From positions 21,524,688-21,588,687 of the forward strand of contig OZ059895.1 in the NCBI GenBank assembly GCA_964057225.1: DNA of 64,000 nucleotides, in the 5' to 3' direction. How positions within the stretch are numbered: the first letter of the stretch is position 1; every line of letters starts with the position of its first letter. The notes below the pieces were generated by a model, which saw only the letters and a program-made list of their open reading frames with translations, was not told the DNA's origin and did no database searches. A program made the position numbers and the translations under genes. Of the stretch, positions 14,922-30,300 are shown piece after piece. The DNA is from Auanema rhodensis. Lineage: Eukaryota; Nematoda; Chromadorea; Rhabditida; Rhabditidae.

Positions 14922-17900
14922 ATAAAAGTTCACACTTATATCCTCGATTTTCACCCTGAAGAATTAATTTTTTCGTTGAATAACATTGTCCATCGTCTTT
15001 GCCTTAAAAAAAGGAATCTAAAAACATCTACTTTTTGATGAATTATTTTAAAATTTTTCGAAAAAATTTTTGTCAAAATGTTTTTGGAAGCAATGTTGAG
15101 TGTACATGGAAACTCAACATACACTAATGCATAATTTTTCAAACGATCATAACTAATTTTTGTATTAAGCGTTTCTCAATGTAGTATAGTGCATTCGATG
15201 CGGATTTTTAAGCTGCGTCGATCTGTGTTATCAGATTCGCGCTAGCTTAAAAATGCACCGAGATATCAACTGATATAAGTTCACACTTATATCCTCGATT
15301 TTCACCCTGAAGAATTAATTTTTTCGTTGAATAACATTGTCCATCGTCTTTGCCTTAAAAAAAGGAATCTAAAAACATCTACTTTTTGATAAATTATTCT
15401 AAAATTTTTCGAAAAAATTTTTGTCAAAATGTTTTTGGAAGCAATGTTGAGTGTACATGGAAACTCAACATACACTAATGCATAATTTTTCAAACGATCA
15501 TAACTAATTTTTGTATTAAGCGTTTCTCAATGTAGTATAGTGCATTCGATGCGGATTTTTGAGCTGCGTCGATCTGTGTTATCAGATTTGCGCTAGCTTA
15601 AAAATGCACCGAGATATCAACTGATATAAGTTCACACTTATATCCTCTATTTTCACCCTGAAGAATTAATTTTTTCGTTGAATAACAATGTCCATCGTCT
15701 TTGCCTTGAAAAAAGGAATCTAAAAACATCTACTTTTTGCTAAATTATATTGAAATTTTTCGAAAAAATTTTTGTCAAAATGTTTTTGGAAGCAATGTTG
15801 AGTGTACATGGAAACTCAACATACACTAATGCATCATTTTTCAAACGATCATAACTAATTTTTCTATAAAGCGTTTCTCAATGTAGTATAGTGCATTCGA
15901 TGCGGATTTTTAAGCTGCGTCGATCTGTGTTATCAGATTTGCGCTAGCTTAAAAATGCACCGAGATATCAACTGATATAAGTTCACACTTATATCCTCGA
16001 TTTTCACCCTGAGGAATTGATTTTTTCGTTGAATAACATTGTCCATCGTCTTTGCCTTGAAAAAAGGAATCTAAAAACATCTACTTTTGCTAGATTATTT
16101 TGAAATTTCTCGAAAAAATTTTTGTCAAAATGTTTTTGGAAGCAATGTTGAGTGTACATGGAAACTCAACATACACTAATGCATCATTTTTCAAACGATC
16201 ATAACTAATTTTTCTATAAAGCGTTTCTCAATGTAGTATAGTGCATTCGATGCGGATTTTTAAGCTGCGTCGATCTGTGTTCTCAGATTTGCGCTAGCTT
16301 AAAAATGCACCGAGATATCAACTGATATAAGTTCACACTTATATCCTCTATTTTCACCCTGAAGAATTAATTTTTTCGTTGAATAACAATGTCCATCGTC
16401 TTTGCCTTGAAAAAAGGAATCTAAAAACATCTACTTTTTGCTAAATTATATTGAAATTTTTCGAAAAAATTTTTGTCAAAATGTTTTTGGAAGCAATGTT
16501 GAGTGTACATGGAAACTCAACATACACTAATGCATCATTTTTCAAACGATCATAACTAATTTTTCTATAAAGCGTTTCTCAATGTAGTATAGTGCATTCG
16601 ATGCGGATTTTTAAGCTGCGTCGATCTGTGTTCTCAGATTTGCGCTAGCTTAAAAATGCACCGAGATATCAACTGATAAAAGTTCACACTTATATCCTCG
16701 ATTTTCACCCTGAAGAATTAATTTTTTCGTTGAATAACATTGTCCATCGTCTTTGCCTTAAAAAAAGGAATCTAAAAACATCTACTTTTTGATGAATTAT
16801 TTTAAAATTTTTCGAAAAAATTTTTGTCAAAATGTTTTTGGAAGCAATGTTGAGTGTACATGGAAACTCAACATACACTAATGCATAATTTTTCAAACGA
16901 TCATAACTAATTTTTGTATTAAGCGTTTCTCAATGTAGTATAGTGCATTCGATGCGGATTTTTAAGCTGCGTCGATCTGTGTTATCAGATTCGCGCTAGC
17001 TTGAAAATGCACCGAGATATCAACTGATATAAGTTCACACTTATATCCTCGATTTTCACCCTGAAGAATTAATTTTTTCGTTGAATAACATTGTCCATCG
17101 TCTTTGCCTTAAAAAAAGGAATCTAAAAACATCTACTTTTTGATAAATTATTCTAAAATTTTTCGAAAAAATTTTTGTCAAAATGTTTTTGGAAGCAATG
17201 TTGAGTGTACATGGAAACTCAACATACACTAATGCATAATTTTTCAAACGATCATAACTAATTTTTGTATTAAGCGTTTCTCAATGTAGTATAGTGCATT
17301 CGATGCGGATTTTTGAGCTGCGTCGATCTGTGTTATCAGATTTGCGCTAGCTTAAAAATGCACCGAGATATCAACTGATATAAGTTCACACTTATATCCT
17401 CTATTTTCACCCTGAAGAATTAATTTTTTCGTTGAATAACAATGTCCATCGTCTTTGCCTTGAAAAAAGGAATCTAAAAACATCTACTTTTTGCTAAATT
17501 ATATTGAAATTTTTCGAAAAAATTTTTGTCAAAATGTTTTTGGAAGCAATGTTGAGTGTACATGGAAACTCAACATACACTAATGCATCATTTTTCAAAC
17601 GATCATAACTAATTTTTCTATAAAGCGTTTCTCAATGTAGTATAGTGCATTCGATGCGGATTTTTAAGCTGCGTCGATCTGTGTTATCAGATTTGCGCTA
17701 GCTTAAAAATGCACCGAGATATCAACTGATATAAGTTCACACTTATATCCTCGATTTTCACCCTGAGGAATTGATTTTTTCGTTGAATAACATTGTCCAT
17801 CGTCTTTGCCTTGAAAAAAGGAATCTAAAAACATCTACTTTTGCTAGATTATTTTGAAATTTCTCGAAAAAATTTTTGTCAAAATGTTTTTGGAAGCAAT

Positions 17901-18425
17901 GTTGAGTGTACATGGAAACTCAACATACACTAATGCATCATTTTTCAAACGATCATAACTAATTTTTCTATAAAGCGTTTCTCAATGTAGTATAGTGCAT
18001 TCGATGCGGATTTTTAAGCTGCGTCGATCTGTGTTCTCAGATTTGCGCTAGCTTAAAAATGCACCGAGATATCAACTGATATAAGTTCACACTTATATCC
18101 TCTATTTTCACCCTGAAGAATTAATTTTTTCGTTGAATAACAATGTCCATCGTCTTTGCCTTGAAAAAAGGAATCTAAAAACATCTACTTTTTGCTAAAT
18201 TATATTGAAATTTTTCGAAAAAATTTTTGTCAAAATGTTTTTGGAAGCAATGTTGAGTGTACATGGAAACTCAACATACACTAATGCATCATTTTTCAAA
18301 CGATCATAACTAATTTTTCTATAAAGCGTTTCTCAATGTAGTATAGTGCATTCGATGCGGATTTTTAAGCTGCGTCGATCTGTGTTCTCAGATTTGCGCT
18401 AGCTTAAAAATGCACCGAGATATCA
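14922..18425 (+). repeat. Two tandem copies of a 5-monomer higher-order repeat (about 1754 bp)
   Basis: The diagnostic variants GATAAAAGTTC (14921 and 16675), GATGAATTATTTT, ATTCTAAAAT, TTTTTGAGCTGCGTCG and GTTCTCAG recur in the same order at an offset of 1754 bp. The match starts near 14920 and is lost near 18425, where GATATAAGTT replaces GATAAAAGTT. This marks a block duplication of five monomers by unequal exchange or a similar amplification process. Confidence 0.75.
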
Positions 18426-21289
18426 ACTGATATAAGTTCACACTTATATCCTCGATTTTCACCCTGAAGAATTAATTTTTTCGTTGAATAACATTGTCCA
18501 TCGTCTTTGCCTTGAAAAAAGGAATCTAAAAACATCTACTTTTTGCTAAATTATATTGAAATTTTTCGAAAAAATTTTTGTCAAAATGTTTTTGGAAGCA
18601 ATGTTGAGTGTACATGGAAACTCAACATACACTAATGCATCATTTTTCAAACGATCATAACTAATTTTTCTATAAAGCGTTTCTCAATGTAGTATAGTGC
18701 ATTCGATGCGGATTTTTAAGCTGCGTCGATCTGTGTTATCAGATTTGCGCTAGCTTAAAAATGCACCGAGATATCAACTGATATAAGTTCACACTTATAT
18801 CCTCGATTTTCACCCTGAGGAATTGATTTTTTCGTTGAATAACATTGTCCATCGTCTTTGCCTTGAAAAAAGGAATCTAAAAACATCTACTTTTGCTAGA
18901 TTATTTTGAAATTTCTCGAAAAAATTTTTGTCAAAATGTTTTTGGAAGCAATGTTGAGTGTACATGGAAACTCAACATACACTAATGCATCATTTTTCAA
19001 ACGATCATAACTAATTTTTCTATAAAGCGTTTCTCAATGTAGTATAGTGCATTCGATGCGGATTTTTAAGCTGCGTCGATCTGTGTTATCAGATTTGCGC
19101 TAGCTTAAAAATGCACCGAGATATCAACTGATATAAGTTCACACTTATATCCTCGATTTTCAACCTGAAGAATTAATTTTTTCGTTGAATAACATTGTCC
19201 ATCGTCTTTGCCTTGAAAAAAGGAATCTAAAAACATCTACTTTTTGCTAAATTATATTGAAATTTTTCGAAAAAATTTTTGTCAAAATGTTTTTGGAAGC
19301 AATGTTGAGTGTACATGGAAACTCAACATACACTAATGCATCATTTTTCAAACGATCATAACTAATTTTTCTATAAAGCGTTTCTCAATGTAGTATAGTG
19401 CATTCGATGCGGATTTTTAAGCTGCGTCGATCTGTGTTATCAGATTTGCGCTAGCTTAAAAATGCACCGAGATATCAACTGATATAAGTTCACACTTATA
19501 TCCTCGATTTTCAACCTGAAGAATTAATTTTTTCGTTGAATAACATTGTCCATCGTCTTTGTCTTGAAAAAAGGAATCTAAAAACATCTACTTTTTGCTA
19601 AATTATATTGAAATTTTTCGAAAAAATTTTTGTCAAAATGTTTTTGGAAGCAATGTTGAGTGTACATGGAAACTCAACATACACTAATGCATCATTTTTC
19701 AAACGATCATAACTAATTTTTCTATGAAGCGTTTCTCAATGTAGTATAGTGCATTCGATGCGGATTTTTAAGCTGCGTCGATCTGTGTTCTCAGATTTGC
19801 GCTAGCTTAAAAATGCACCGAGATATCAACTGATATAAGTTCACACTTATATCCTCGATTTTCACCCTGAAGAATTAATTTTTTCGTTGAATAACATTGT
19901 CCATCGTCTTTGCCTTGAAAAAAGGAATCTAAAAACATCTACTTTTGCTAGATTATTTTGAAATTTTTCGAAAAAATTTTTGTCAAAATGTTTTTGGAAG
20001 CAATGTTGAGTGTACATGGAAACTCAACATACACTAATGCATAATTTTTCAAACGATCATAACTAATTTTTGTATTAAGCGTTTCTCAATGTAGTATAGT
20101 GCATTCGATGCGGATTTTTAAGCTGCGTCGATCTGTGTTATCAGATTTGCGCTAGCTTAAAAATGCACCGAGATATCAACTGATATAAGTTCACACTTAT
20201 ATCCTCGATTTTCACCCTGAAGAATTAATTTTTTCGTTGAATAACATTGTCCATCGTCTTTGCCTTGAAAAAAGGAATCTAAAAACATCTACTTTTTGCT
20301 AAATTATATTGAAATTTTTCGAAAAAATTTTTGTCAAAATGTTTTTGGAAGCAATGTTGAGTGTACATGGAAACTCAACATACACTAATGCATCATTTTT
20401 CAAACGATCATAACTAATTTTTCTATAAAGCGTTTCTCAATGTAGTATAGTGCATTCGATGCGGATTTTTAAGCTGCGTCGATCTGTGTTATCAGATTTG
20501 CGCTAGCTTAAAAATGCACCGAGATATCAACTGATATAAGTTCACACTTATATCCTCGATTTTCACCCTGAGGAATTGATTTTTTCGTTGAATAACATTG
20601 TCCATCGTCTTTGCCTTGAAAAAAGGAATCTAAAAACATCTACTTTTGCTAGATTATTTTGAAATTTCTCGAAAAAATTTTTGTCAAAATGTTTTTGGAA
20701 GCAATGTTGAGTGTACATGGAAACTCAACATACACTAATGCATCATTTTTCAAACGATCATAACTAATTTTTCTATAAAGCGTTTCTCAATGTAGTATAG
20801 TGCATTCAATGCGGATTTTTAAGCTGCGTCGATCTGTGTTCTTAGATTTGCGCTAGCTTAAAAATGCACCGAGATATCAACTGATATAAGTTCACACTTA
20901 TATCCTCGATTTTCACCCTGAAGAATTAATTTTTTCGTTGAATAACATTGTCCATCGTCTTTGCCTTAAAAAAAGGAATCTAAAAACATCTACTTTTTGC
21001 TAAATTATATTGAAATTTTTCGAAAAAATTTTTGTCAAAATGTTTTTGGAAGCAATGTTGAGTGTACATGGAAACTCAACATACACTAATGCATCATTTT
21101 TCAAACGATCATAACTAATTTTTCTATAAAGCGTTTCTCAATGTAGTATAGTGCATTCGATGCGGATTTTTAAGCTGCGTCGATCTGTGTTCTCAGATTT
21201 GCGCTAGCTTAAAAATGCACCGAGATATCAACTGATATAAGTTCACACTTATATCCTCGATTTTCACCCTGAAGAATTAATTTTTTCGT

Positions 21290-23460
21290 TGAATAACATT
21301 GTCCATCGTCTTTGCCTTAAAAAAAGGAATCTAAAAACATCTACTTGTGCTAGATTATTTTGAAATTTCTCGAAAAAATTTTTGTCAAAATGTTTTTGAA
21401 AGCAATGTTGAGTGTACATGGAAACTCAACATACACTAATGCATAATTTTTCAAACGATCATAACTAATTTTTGTATTAAGCGTTTCTCAGTGTAGTACA
21501 GTGCATTCGATGCGGATTTTTAAGCTGCGTCGATCTGTGTTATCAGATTTGCGCTAGCTTAAAAATGCACCGAGATATCAACTGAAATAAGTTCACACTT
21601 ATATCCTCGATTTTCACCCTGAAGAATTAATTTTTTCGTTGAATAACATTGTCCATCGTCTTTGCCTTAAAAAAAGGAATCTAAAAACATCTACTTTTTG
21701 ATAAATTATTTTAAAATTTTTCGAAAAAATTTTTGTCAAAATGTTTTTGGAAGCAATGTTGAGTGTACATGGAAACTCAACATACACTAATGCATAATTT
21801 TTCAAACGATCATAACTAATTTTTGTATTAAGCGTTTCTCAATGTAGTATAGTGCATTCGATGCGGATTTTTAAGCTGCGTCGATCTGTGTTATCAGATT
21901 TGCGCTAGCTTAAAAATGCACCGAGATATCAACTGATATAAGTTCACACTTATATCCTCGATTTTCACCCTGAAGAATTAATTTTTTCGTTGAATAACAT
22001 TGTCCATCGTCTTTGCCTTAAAAAAAGGAATCTAAAAACATCTACTTTTTGCTAAATTATATTGAAATTTTTCGAAAAAATTTTTGTCAAAATGTTTTTG
22101 GAAGCAATGTTGAGTGTACATGGAAACTCAACATACACTAATGCATCATTTTTCAAACGATCATAACTAATTTTTCTATAAAGCGTTTCTCAATGTAGTA
22201 TAGTGCATTCGATGCGGATTTTTAAGCTGCGTCGATCTGTGTTCTCAGATTTGCGCTAGCTTAAAAATGCACCGAGATATCAACTGATATAAGTTCACAC
22301 TTATATCCTCGATTTTCACCCTGAAGAATTAATTTTTTCGTTGAATAACATTGTCCATCGTCTTTGCCTTAAAAAAAGGAATCTAAAAACATCTACTTGT
22401 GCTAGATTATTTTGAAATTTCTCGAAAAAATTTTTGTCAAAATGTTTTTGGAAGCAATGTTGAGTGTACATGGAAACTCAACATACACTAATGCATCATT
22501 TTTCAAACGATCATAACTAATTTTTCTATAAAGCGTTTCTCAATGTAGTATAGTGCATTCGATGCGGATTTTTAAGCTGCGTCGATCTGTGTTATCAGAT
22601 TTGCGCTAGCTTAAAAATGCACCGAGATATCAACTGATATAAGTTCACACTTATATCCTCGATTTTCACCCTGAGGAATTGATTTTTTCGTTGAATAACA
22701 TTGTCCATCGTCTTTGCCTTGAAAAAAGGAATCTAAAAACATCTACTTTTGCTAGATTATTTTGAAATTTCTCGAAAAAATTTTTGTCAAAATGTTTTTG
22801 GAAGCAATGTTGAGTGTACATGGAAACTCAACATACACTAATGCATCATTTTTCAAACGATCATAACTAATTTTTCTATAAAGCGTTTCTCAATGTAGTA
22901 TAGTGCATTCGATGCGGATTTTTAAGCTGCGTCGATCTGTGTTCTCAGATTTGCGCTAGCTTAAAAATGCACCGAGATATCAACTGATATAAGTTCACAC
23001 TTATATCCTCGATTTTCACCCTGAAGAATTAATTTTTTCGTTGAATAACATTGTCCATCGTCTTTGCCTTGAAAAAAGGAATCTAAAAACATCTACTTTT
23101 TGCTAAATTATATTGAAATTTTTCGAAAAAATTTTTGTCAAAATGTTTTTGGAAGCAATGTTGAGTGTACATGGAAACTCAACATACACTAATGCATAAT
23201 TTTTCAAACGATCATAACTAATTTTTGTATTAAGCGTTTCTCAGTGTAGTATAGTGCATTCGATGCGGATTTTTAAGCTGCGTCGATCTGTGTTATCAGA
23301 TTTGCGCTAGCTTAAAAATGCACCGAGATATCAACTGATATAAGTTCACACTTATATCCTCGATTTTCACCCTGAAGAATTAATTTTTTCGTTGAATAAC
23401 ATTGTCCATCGTCTTTGCCTTGAAAAAAGGAATCTAAAAACATCTACTTTTGCTAGATTA
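21290..23460 (+). repeat. Block duplicated 7358 bp downstream (copy at about 28650-30820)
   Basis: Rare variants CTTGTGCTAG (21346), TTTTTGAAAGCAATG (about 21396), GTAGTACAGTGC (about 21496) and CTGAAATAAG (about 21583) all recur 7358 bp further on, near 28704, 28754, 28854 and 28941. The following monomers also carry the same variant order, up to a TTTCTCG/TTTTTCG difference near 23470 and 30830. This is a roughly 2.1-kb segmental copy, moved by 21 monomers. Confidence 0.7.
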
Positions 23461-24399
23461 TTTTGAAATTTCTCGAAAAAATTTTTGTCAAAATGTTTTT
23501 GGAAGCAATGTTGAGTGTACATGGAAACTCAACATACACTAATGCATCATTTTTCAAACGATCATAACTAATTTTTCTATAAAGCGTTTCTCAATGTAGT
23601 ATAGTGCATTCGATGCGGATTTTTAAGCTGCGTCGATCTGTGTTATCAGATTTGCGCTAGCTTAAAAATGCACCGAGATATCAACTGATATAAGTTCACA
23701 CTTATATCCTCGATTTTCACCCTGAGGAATTGATTTTTTCGTTGAATAACATTGTCCATCGTCTTTGCCTTGAAAAAAGGAATCTAAAAACATCTACTTT
23801 TGCTAGATTATTTTGAAATTTCTCGAAAAAATTTTTGTCAAAATGTTTTTGGAAGCAATGTTGAGTGTACATGGAAACTCAACATACACTAATGCATCAT
23901 TTTTCAAACGATCATAACTAATTTTTCTATAAAGCGTTTCTCAATGTAGTATAGTGCATTCGATGCGGATTTTTAAGCTGCGTCGATCTGTGTTCTCAGA
24001 TTTGCGCTAGCTTAAAAATGCACCGAGATATCAACTGATATAAGTTCACACTTATATCCTCGATTTTCACCCTGAAGAATTAATTTTTTCGTTGAATAAC
24101 ATTGTCCATCGTCTTTGCCTTGAAAAAAGGAATCTAAAAACATCTACTTTTTGCTAAATTATATTGAAATTTTTCGAAAAAATTTTTGTCAAAATGTTTT
24201 TGGAAGCAATGTTGAGTGTACATGGAAACTCAACATACACTAATGCATAATTTTTCAAACGATCATAACTAATTTTTGTATTAAGCGTTTCTCAGTGTAG
24301 TATAGTGCATTCGATGCGGATTTTTAAGCTGCGTCGATCTGTGTTATCAGATTTGCGCTAGCTTAAAAATGCACCGAGATATCAACTGATATAAGTTCA

Positions 24400-27300
24400 C
24401 ACTTATATCCTCGATTTTCACCCTGAAGAATTAATTTTTTCGTTGAATAACATTGTCCATCGTCTTTGCCTTGAAAAAAGGAATCTAAAAACATCTACTT
24501 TTGCTAGATTATTTTGAAATTTTTCGAAAAAATTTTTGTCAAAATGTTTTTGGAAGCAATGTTGAGTGTACATGGAAACTCAACATACACTAATGCATAA
24601 TTTTTCAAACGATCATAACTAATTTTTGTATTAAGCGTTTCTCAATGTAGTATAGTGCATTCGATGCGGATTTTTAAGCTGCGTCGATCTGTGTTATCAG
24701 ATTTGCGCTAGCTTAAAAATGCACCGAGATATCAACTGATATAAGTTCACACTTATATCCTCGATTTTCAACCTGAAGAATTAATTTTTTCGTTGAATAA
24801 CATTGTCCATCGTCTTTGCCTTGAAAAAAGGAATCTAAAAACATCTACTTTTTGCTAAATTATATTGAAATTTTTCGAAAAAATTTTTGTCAAAATGTTT
24901 TTGGAAGCAATGTTGAGTGTACATGGAAACTCAACATACACTAATGCATCATTTTTCAAACGATCATAACTAATTTTTCTATAAAGCGTTTCTCAATGTA
25001 GTATAGTGCATTCGATGCGGATTTTTAAGCTGCGTCGATCTGTGTTCTCAGATTTGCGCTAGCTTAAAAATGCACCGAGATATCAACTGATATAAGTTCA
25101 CACTTATATCCTCGATTTTCACCCTGAAGAATTAATTTTTTCGTTGAATAACATTGTCCATCGTCTTTGCCTTAAAAAAAGGAATCTAAAAACATCTACT
25201 TGTGCTAGATTATTTTGAAATTTCTCGAAAAAATTTTTGTCAAAATGTTTTTGGAAGCAATGTTGAGTGTACATGGAAACTCAACATACACTAATGCATC
25301 ATTTTTCAAACGATCATAACTAATTTCTCTATTAAGCGTTTCTCAATGTAGTATAGTGCATTCGATGCGGATTTTTAAGCTGCGTCGATCTGTGTTATCA
25401 GATTTGCGCTAGCTTAAAAATGCACCGAGATATCAACTGATATAAGTTCACACTTATATCCTCGATTTTCACCCTGAAGAATTAATTTTTTCGTTGAATA
25501 ACATTGTCCATCGTCTTTGCCTTGAAAAAAGGAATCTAAAAACATCTACTTTTGCTAGATTATTTTGAAATTTCTCGAAAAAATTTTTGTCAAAATGTTT
25601 TTGGAAGCAATGTTGAGTGTACATGGAAACTCAACATACACTAATGCATCATTTTTCAAACGATCATAACTAATTTTTCTATAAAGCGTTTCTCAATGTA
25701 GTATAGTGCATTCGATGCGGATTTTTAAGCTGCGTCGATCTGTGTTATCAGATTTGCGCTAGCTTAAAAATGCACCGAGATATCAACTGATATAAGTTCA
25801 CACTTATATCCTCGATTTTCACCCTGAGGAATTGATTTTTTCGTTGAATAACATTGTCCATCGTCTTTGCCTTGAAAAAAGGAATCTAAAAACATCTACT
25901 TTTGCTAGATTATTTTGAAATTTCTCGAAAAAATTTTTGTCAAAATGTTTTTGGAAGCAATGTTGAGTGTACATGGAAACTCAACATACACTAATGCATC
26001 ATTTTTCAAACGATCATAACTAATTTTTCTATAAAGCGTTTCTCAATGTAGTATAGTGCATTCGATGCGGATTTTTAAGCTGCGTCGATCTGTGTTCTCA
26101 GATTTGCGCTAGCTTAAAAATGCACCGAGATATCAACTGATATAAGTTCACACTTATATCCTCGATTTTCACCCTGAAGAATTAATTTTTTCGTTGAATA
26201 ACATTGTCCATCGTCTTTGCCTTGAAAAAAGGAATCTAAAAACATCTACTTTTTGCTAAATTATATTGAAATTTTTCGAAAAAATTTTTGTCAAAATGTT
26301 TTTGGAAGCAATGTTGAGTGTACATGGAAACTCAACATACACTAATGCATAATTTTTCAAACGATCATAACTAATTTTTGTATTAAGCGTTTCTCAGTGT
26401 AGTATAGTGCATTCGATGCGGATTTTTAAGCTGCGTCGATCTGTGTTATCAGATTTGCGCTAGCTTAAAAATGCACCGAGATATCAACTGATATAAGTTC
26501 ACACTTATATCCTCGATTTTCACCCTGAAGAATTAATTTTTTCGTTGAATAACATTGTCCATCGTCTTTGCCTTGAAAAAAGGAATCTAAAAACATCTAC
26601 TTTTGCTAGATTATTTTGAAATTTTTCGAAAAAATTTTTGTCAAAATGTTTTTGGAAGCAATGTTGAGTGTACATGGAAACTCAACATACACTAATGCAT
26701 AATTTTTCAAACGATCATAACTAATTTTTGTATTAAGCGTTTCTCAATGTAGTATAGTGCATTCGATGCGGATTTTTAAGCTGCGTCGATCTGTGTTATC
26801 AGATTTGCGCTAGCTTAAAAATGCACCGAGATATCAACTGATATAAGTTCACACTTATATCCTCGATTTTCAACCTGAAGAATTAATTTTTTCGTTGAAT
26901 AACATTGTCCATCGTCTTTGCCTTGAAAAAAGGAATCTAAAAACATCTACTTTTTGCTAAATTATATTGAAATTTTTCGAAAAAATTTTTGTCAAAATGT
27001 TTTTGGAAGCAATGTTGAGTGTACATGGAAACTCAACATACACTAATGCATCATTTTTCAAACGATCATAACTAATTTTTCTATAAAGCGTTTCTCAATG
27101 TAGTATAGTGCATTCGATGCGGATTTTTAAGCTGCGTCGATCTGTGTTCTCAGATTTGCGCTAGCTTAAAAATGCACCGAGATATCAACTGATATAAGTT
27201 CACACTTATATCCTCGATTTTCACCCTGAAGAATTAATTTTTTCGTTGAATAACATTGTCCATCGTCTTTGCCTTAAAAAAAGGAATCTAAAAACATCTA

Positions 27301-30300
27301 CTTGTGCTAGATTATTTTGAAATTTCTCGAAAAAATTTTTGTCAAAATGTTTTTGGAAGCAATGTTGAGTGTACATGGAAACTCAACATACACTAATGCA
27401 TCATTTTTCAAACGATCATAACTAATTTCTCTATTAAGCGTTTCTCAATGTAGTATAGTGCATTCGATGCGGATTTTTAAGCTGCGTCGATCTGTGTTAT
27501 CAGATTTGCGCTAGCTTAAAAATGCACCGAGATATCAACTGATATAAGTTCACACTTATATCCTCGATTTTCACCCTGAAGAATTGATTTTTTCGTTGAA
27601 TAACATTGTCCATCGTCTTTGCCTCGAAAAAAGGAATCTAAAAACATCTACTTTTGCTAGATTATTTTGAAATTTCTCGAAAAAATTTTTGTCAAAATGT
27701 TTTTGGAAGCAATGTTGAGTGTACATGGAAACTCAACATACACTAATGCATCTTTTTTCAAACGATCATAACTAATTTTTGTATTAAGCGTTTCTCAGTG
27801 TAATTAAGTGCATTCGATGCGGATTTTTAAGCTGCGTCGATCTGTGTTATCAGATTTGCGCTAGCTTAAAAATGCACCGAGATATCAACTGATATAAGTT
27901 CACACTTATATCCTCGATTTTCACCCTGAAGAATTGATTTTTTCGTTGAATAACATTGTCCATCGTCTTTGCCTTAAAAAAAGGAATCTAAAAACATCTA
28001 CTTTTGCTAGATTATTTTGAAATTTCTCGAAAAAATTTTTGTCAAAATGTTTTTGGAAGCAATGTTGAGTGTACATGGAAACTCAACATACACTAATGCA
28101 TCATTTTTCAAACGATCATAACTAATTTTTCTATAAAGCGTTTCTCAATGTAGTATAGTGCATTCGATGCGGATTTTTAAGCTGCGTCGATCTGTGTTAT
28201 CAGATTTGCGCTAGCTTAAAAATGCACCGAGATATCAACTGATATAAGTTCACACTTATATCCTCGATTTTCACCCTGAAGAATTAATTTTTTCGTTGAA
28301 TAACATTGTCCATCGTCTTTGCCTTAAAAAAAGGAATCTAAAAACATCTACTTTTTGATGAATTATTTTGAAATTTTTCGAAAAAATTTTTGTCAAAATG
28401 TTTTTGGAAGCAATGTTGAGTGTACATGGAAACTCAACATACACTAATGCATAATTTTTCAAACGATCATAACTAATTTTTGTATTAAGCGTTTCTCAAT
28501 GTAGTATAGTGCATTCGATGCGGATTTTTAAGCTGCGTCGATCTGTGTTATCAGATTTGCGCTAGCTTAAAAATGCACCGAGATATCAACTGATATAAGT
28601 TCACACTTATATCCTCGATTTTCACCCTGAAGAATTAATTTTTTCGTTGAATAACATTGTCCATCGTCTTTGCCTTAAAAAAAGGAATCTAAAAACATCT
28701 ACTTGTGCTAGATTATTTTGAAATTTCTCGAAAAAATTTTTGTCAAAATGTTTTTGAAAGCAATGTTGAGTGTACATGGAAACTCAACATACACTAATGC
28801 ATAATTTTTCAAACGATCATAACTAATTTTTGTATTAAGCGTTTCTCAGTGTAGTACAGTGCATTCGATGCGGATTTTTAAGCTGCGTCGATCTGTGTTA
28901 TCAGATTTGCGCTAGCTTAAAAATGCACCGAGATATCAACTGAAATAAGTTCACACTTATATCCTCGATTTTCACCCTGAAGAATTAATTTTTTCGTTGA
29001 ATAACATTGTCCATCGTCTTTGCCTTAAAAAAAGGAATCTAAAAACATCTACTTTTTGATAAATTATTTTAAAATTTTTCGAAAAAATTTTTGTCAAAAT
29101 GTTTTTGGAAGCAATGTTGAGTGTACATGGAAACTCAACATACACTAATGCATAATTTTTCAAACGATCATAACTAATTTTTGTATTAAGCGTTTCTCAA
29201 TGTAGTATAGTGCATTCGATGCGGATTTTTAAGCTGCGTCGATCTGTGTTATCAGATTTGCGCTAGCTTAAAAATGCACCGAGATATCAACTGATATAAG
29301 TTCACACTTATATCCTCGATTTTCACCCTGAAGAATTAATTTTTTCGTTGAATAACATTGTCCATCGTCTTTGCCTTAAAAAAAGGAATCTAAAAACATC
29401 TACTTTTTGCTAAATTATATTGAAATTTTTCGAAAAAATTTTTGTCAAAATGTTTTTGGAAGCAATGTTGAGTGTACATGGAAACTCAACATACACTAAT
29501 GCATCATTTTTCAAACGATCATAACTAATTTTTCTATAAAGCGTTTCTCAATGTAGTATAGTGCATTCGATGCGGATTTTTAAGCTGCGTCGATCTGTGT
29601 TCTCAGATTTGCGCTAGCTTAAAAATGCACCGAGATATCAACTGATATAAGTTCACACTTATATCCTCGATTTTCACCCTGAAGAATTAATTTTTTCGTT
29701 GAATAACATTGTCCATCGTCTTTGCCTTAAAAAAAGGAATCTAAAAACATCTACTTGTGCTAGATTATTTTGAAATTTCTCGAAAAAATTTTTGTCAAAA
29801 TGTTTTTGGAAGCAATGTTGAGTGTACATGGAAACTCAACATACACTAATGCATCATTTTTCAAACGATCATAACTAATTTTTCTATAAAGCGTTTCTCA
29901 ATGTAGTATAGTGCATTCGATGCGGATTTTTAAGCTGCGTCGATCTGTGTTATCAGATTTGCGCTAGCTTAAAAATGCACCGAGATATCAACTGATATAA
30001 GTTCACACTTATATCCTCGATTTTCACCCTGAGGAATTGATTTTTTCGTTGAATAACATTGTCCATCGTCTTTGCCTTGAAAAAAGGAATCTAAAAACAT
30101 CTACTTTTGCTAGATTATTTTGAAATTTCTCGAAAAAATTTTTGTCAAAATGTTTTTGGAAGCAATGTTGAGTGTACATGGAAACTCAACATACACTAAT
30201 GCATCATTTTTCAAACGATCATAACTAATTTTTCTATAAAGCGTTTCTCAATGTAGTATAGTGCATTCGATGCGGATTTTTAAGCTGCGTCGATCTGTGT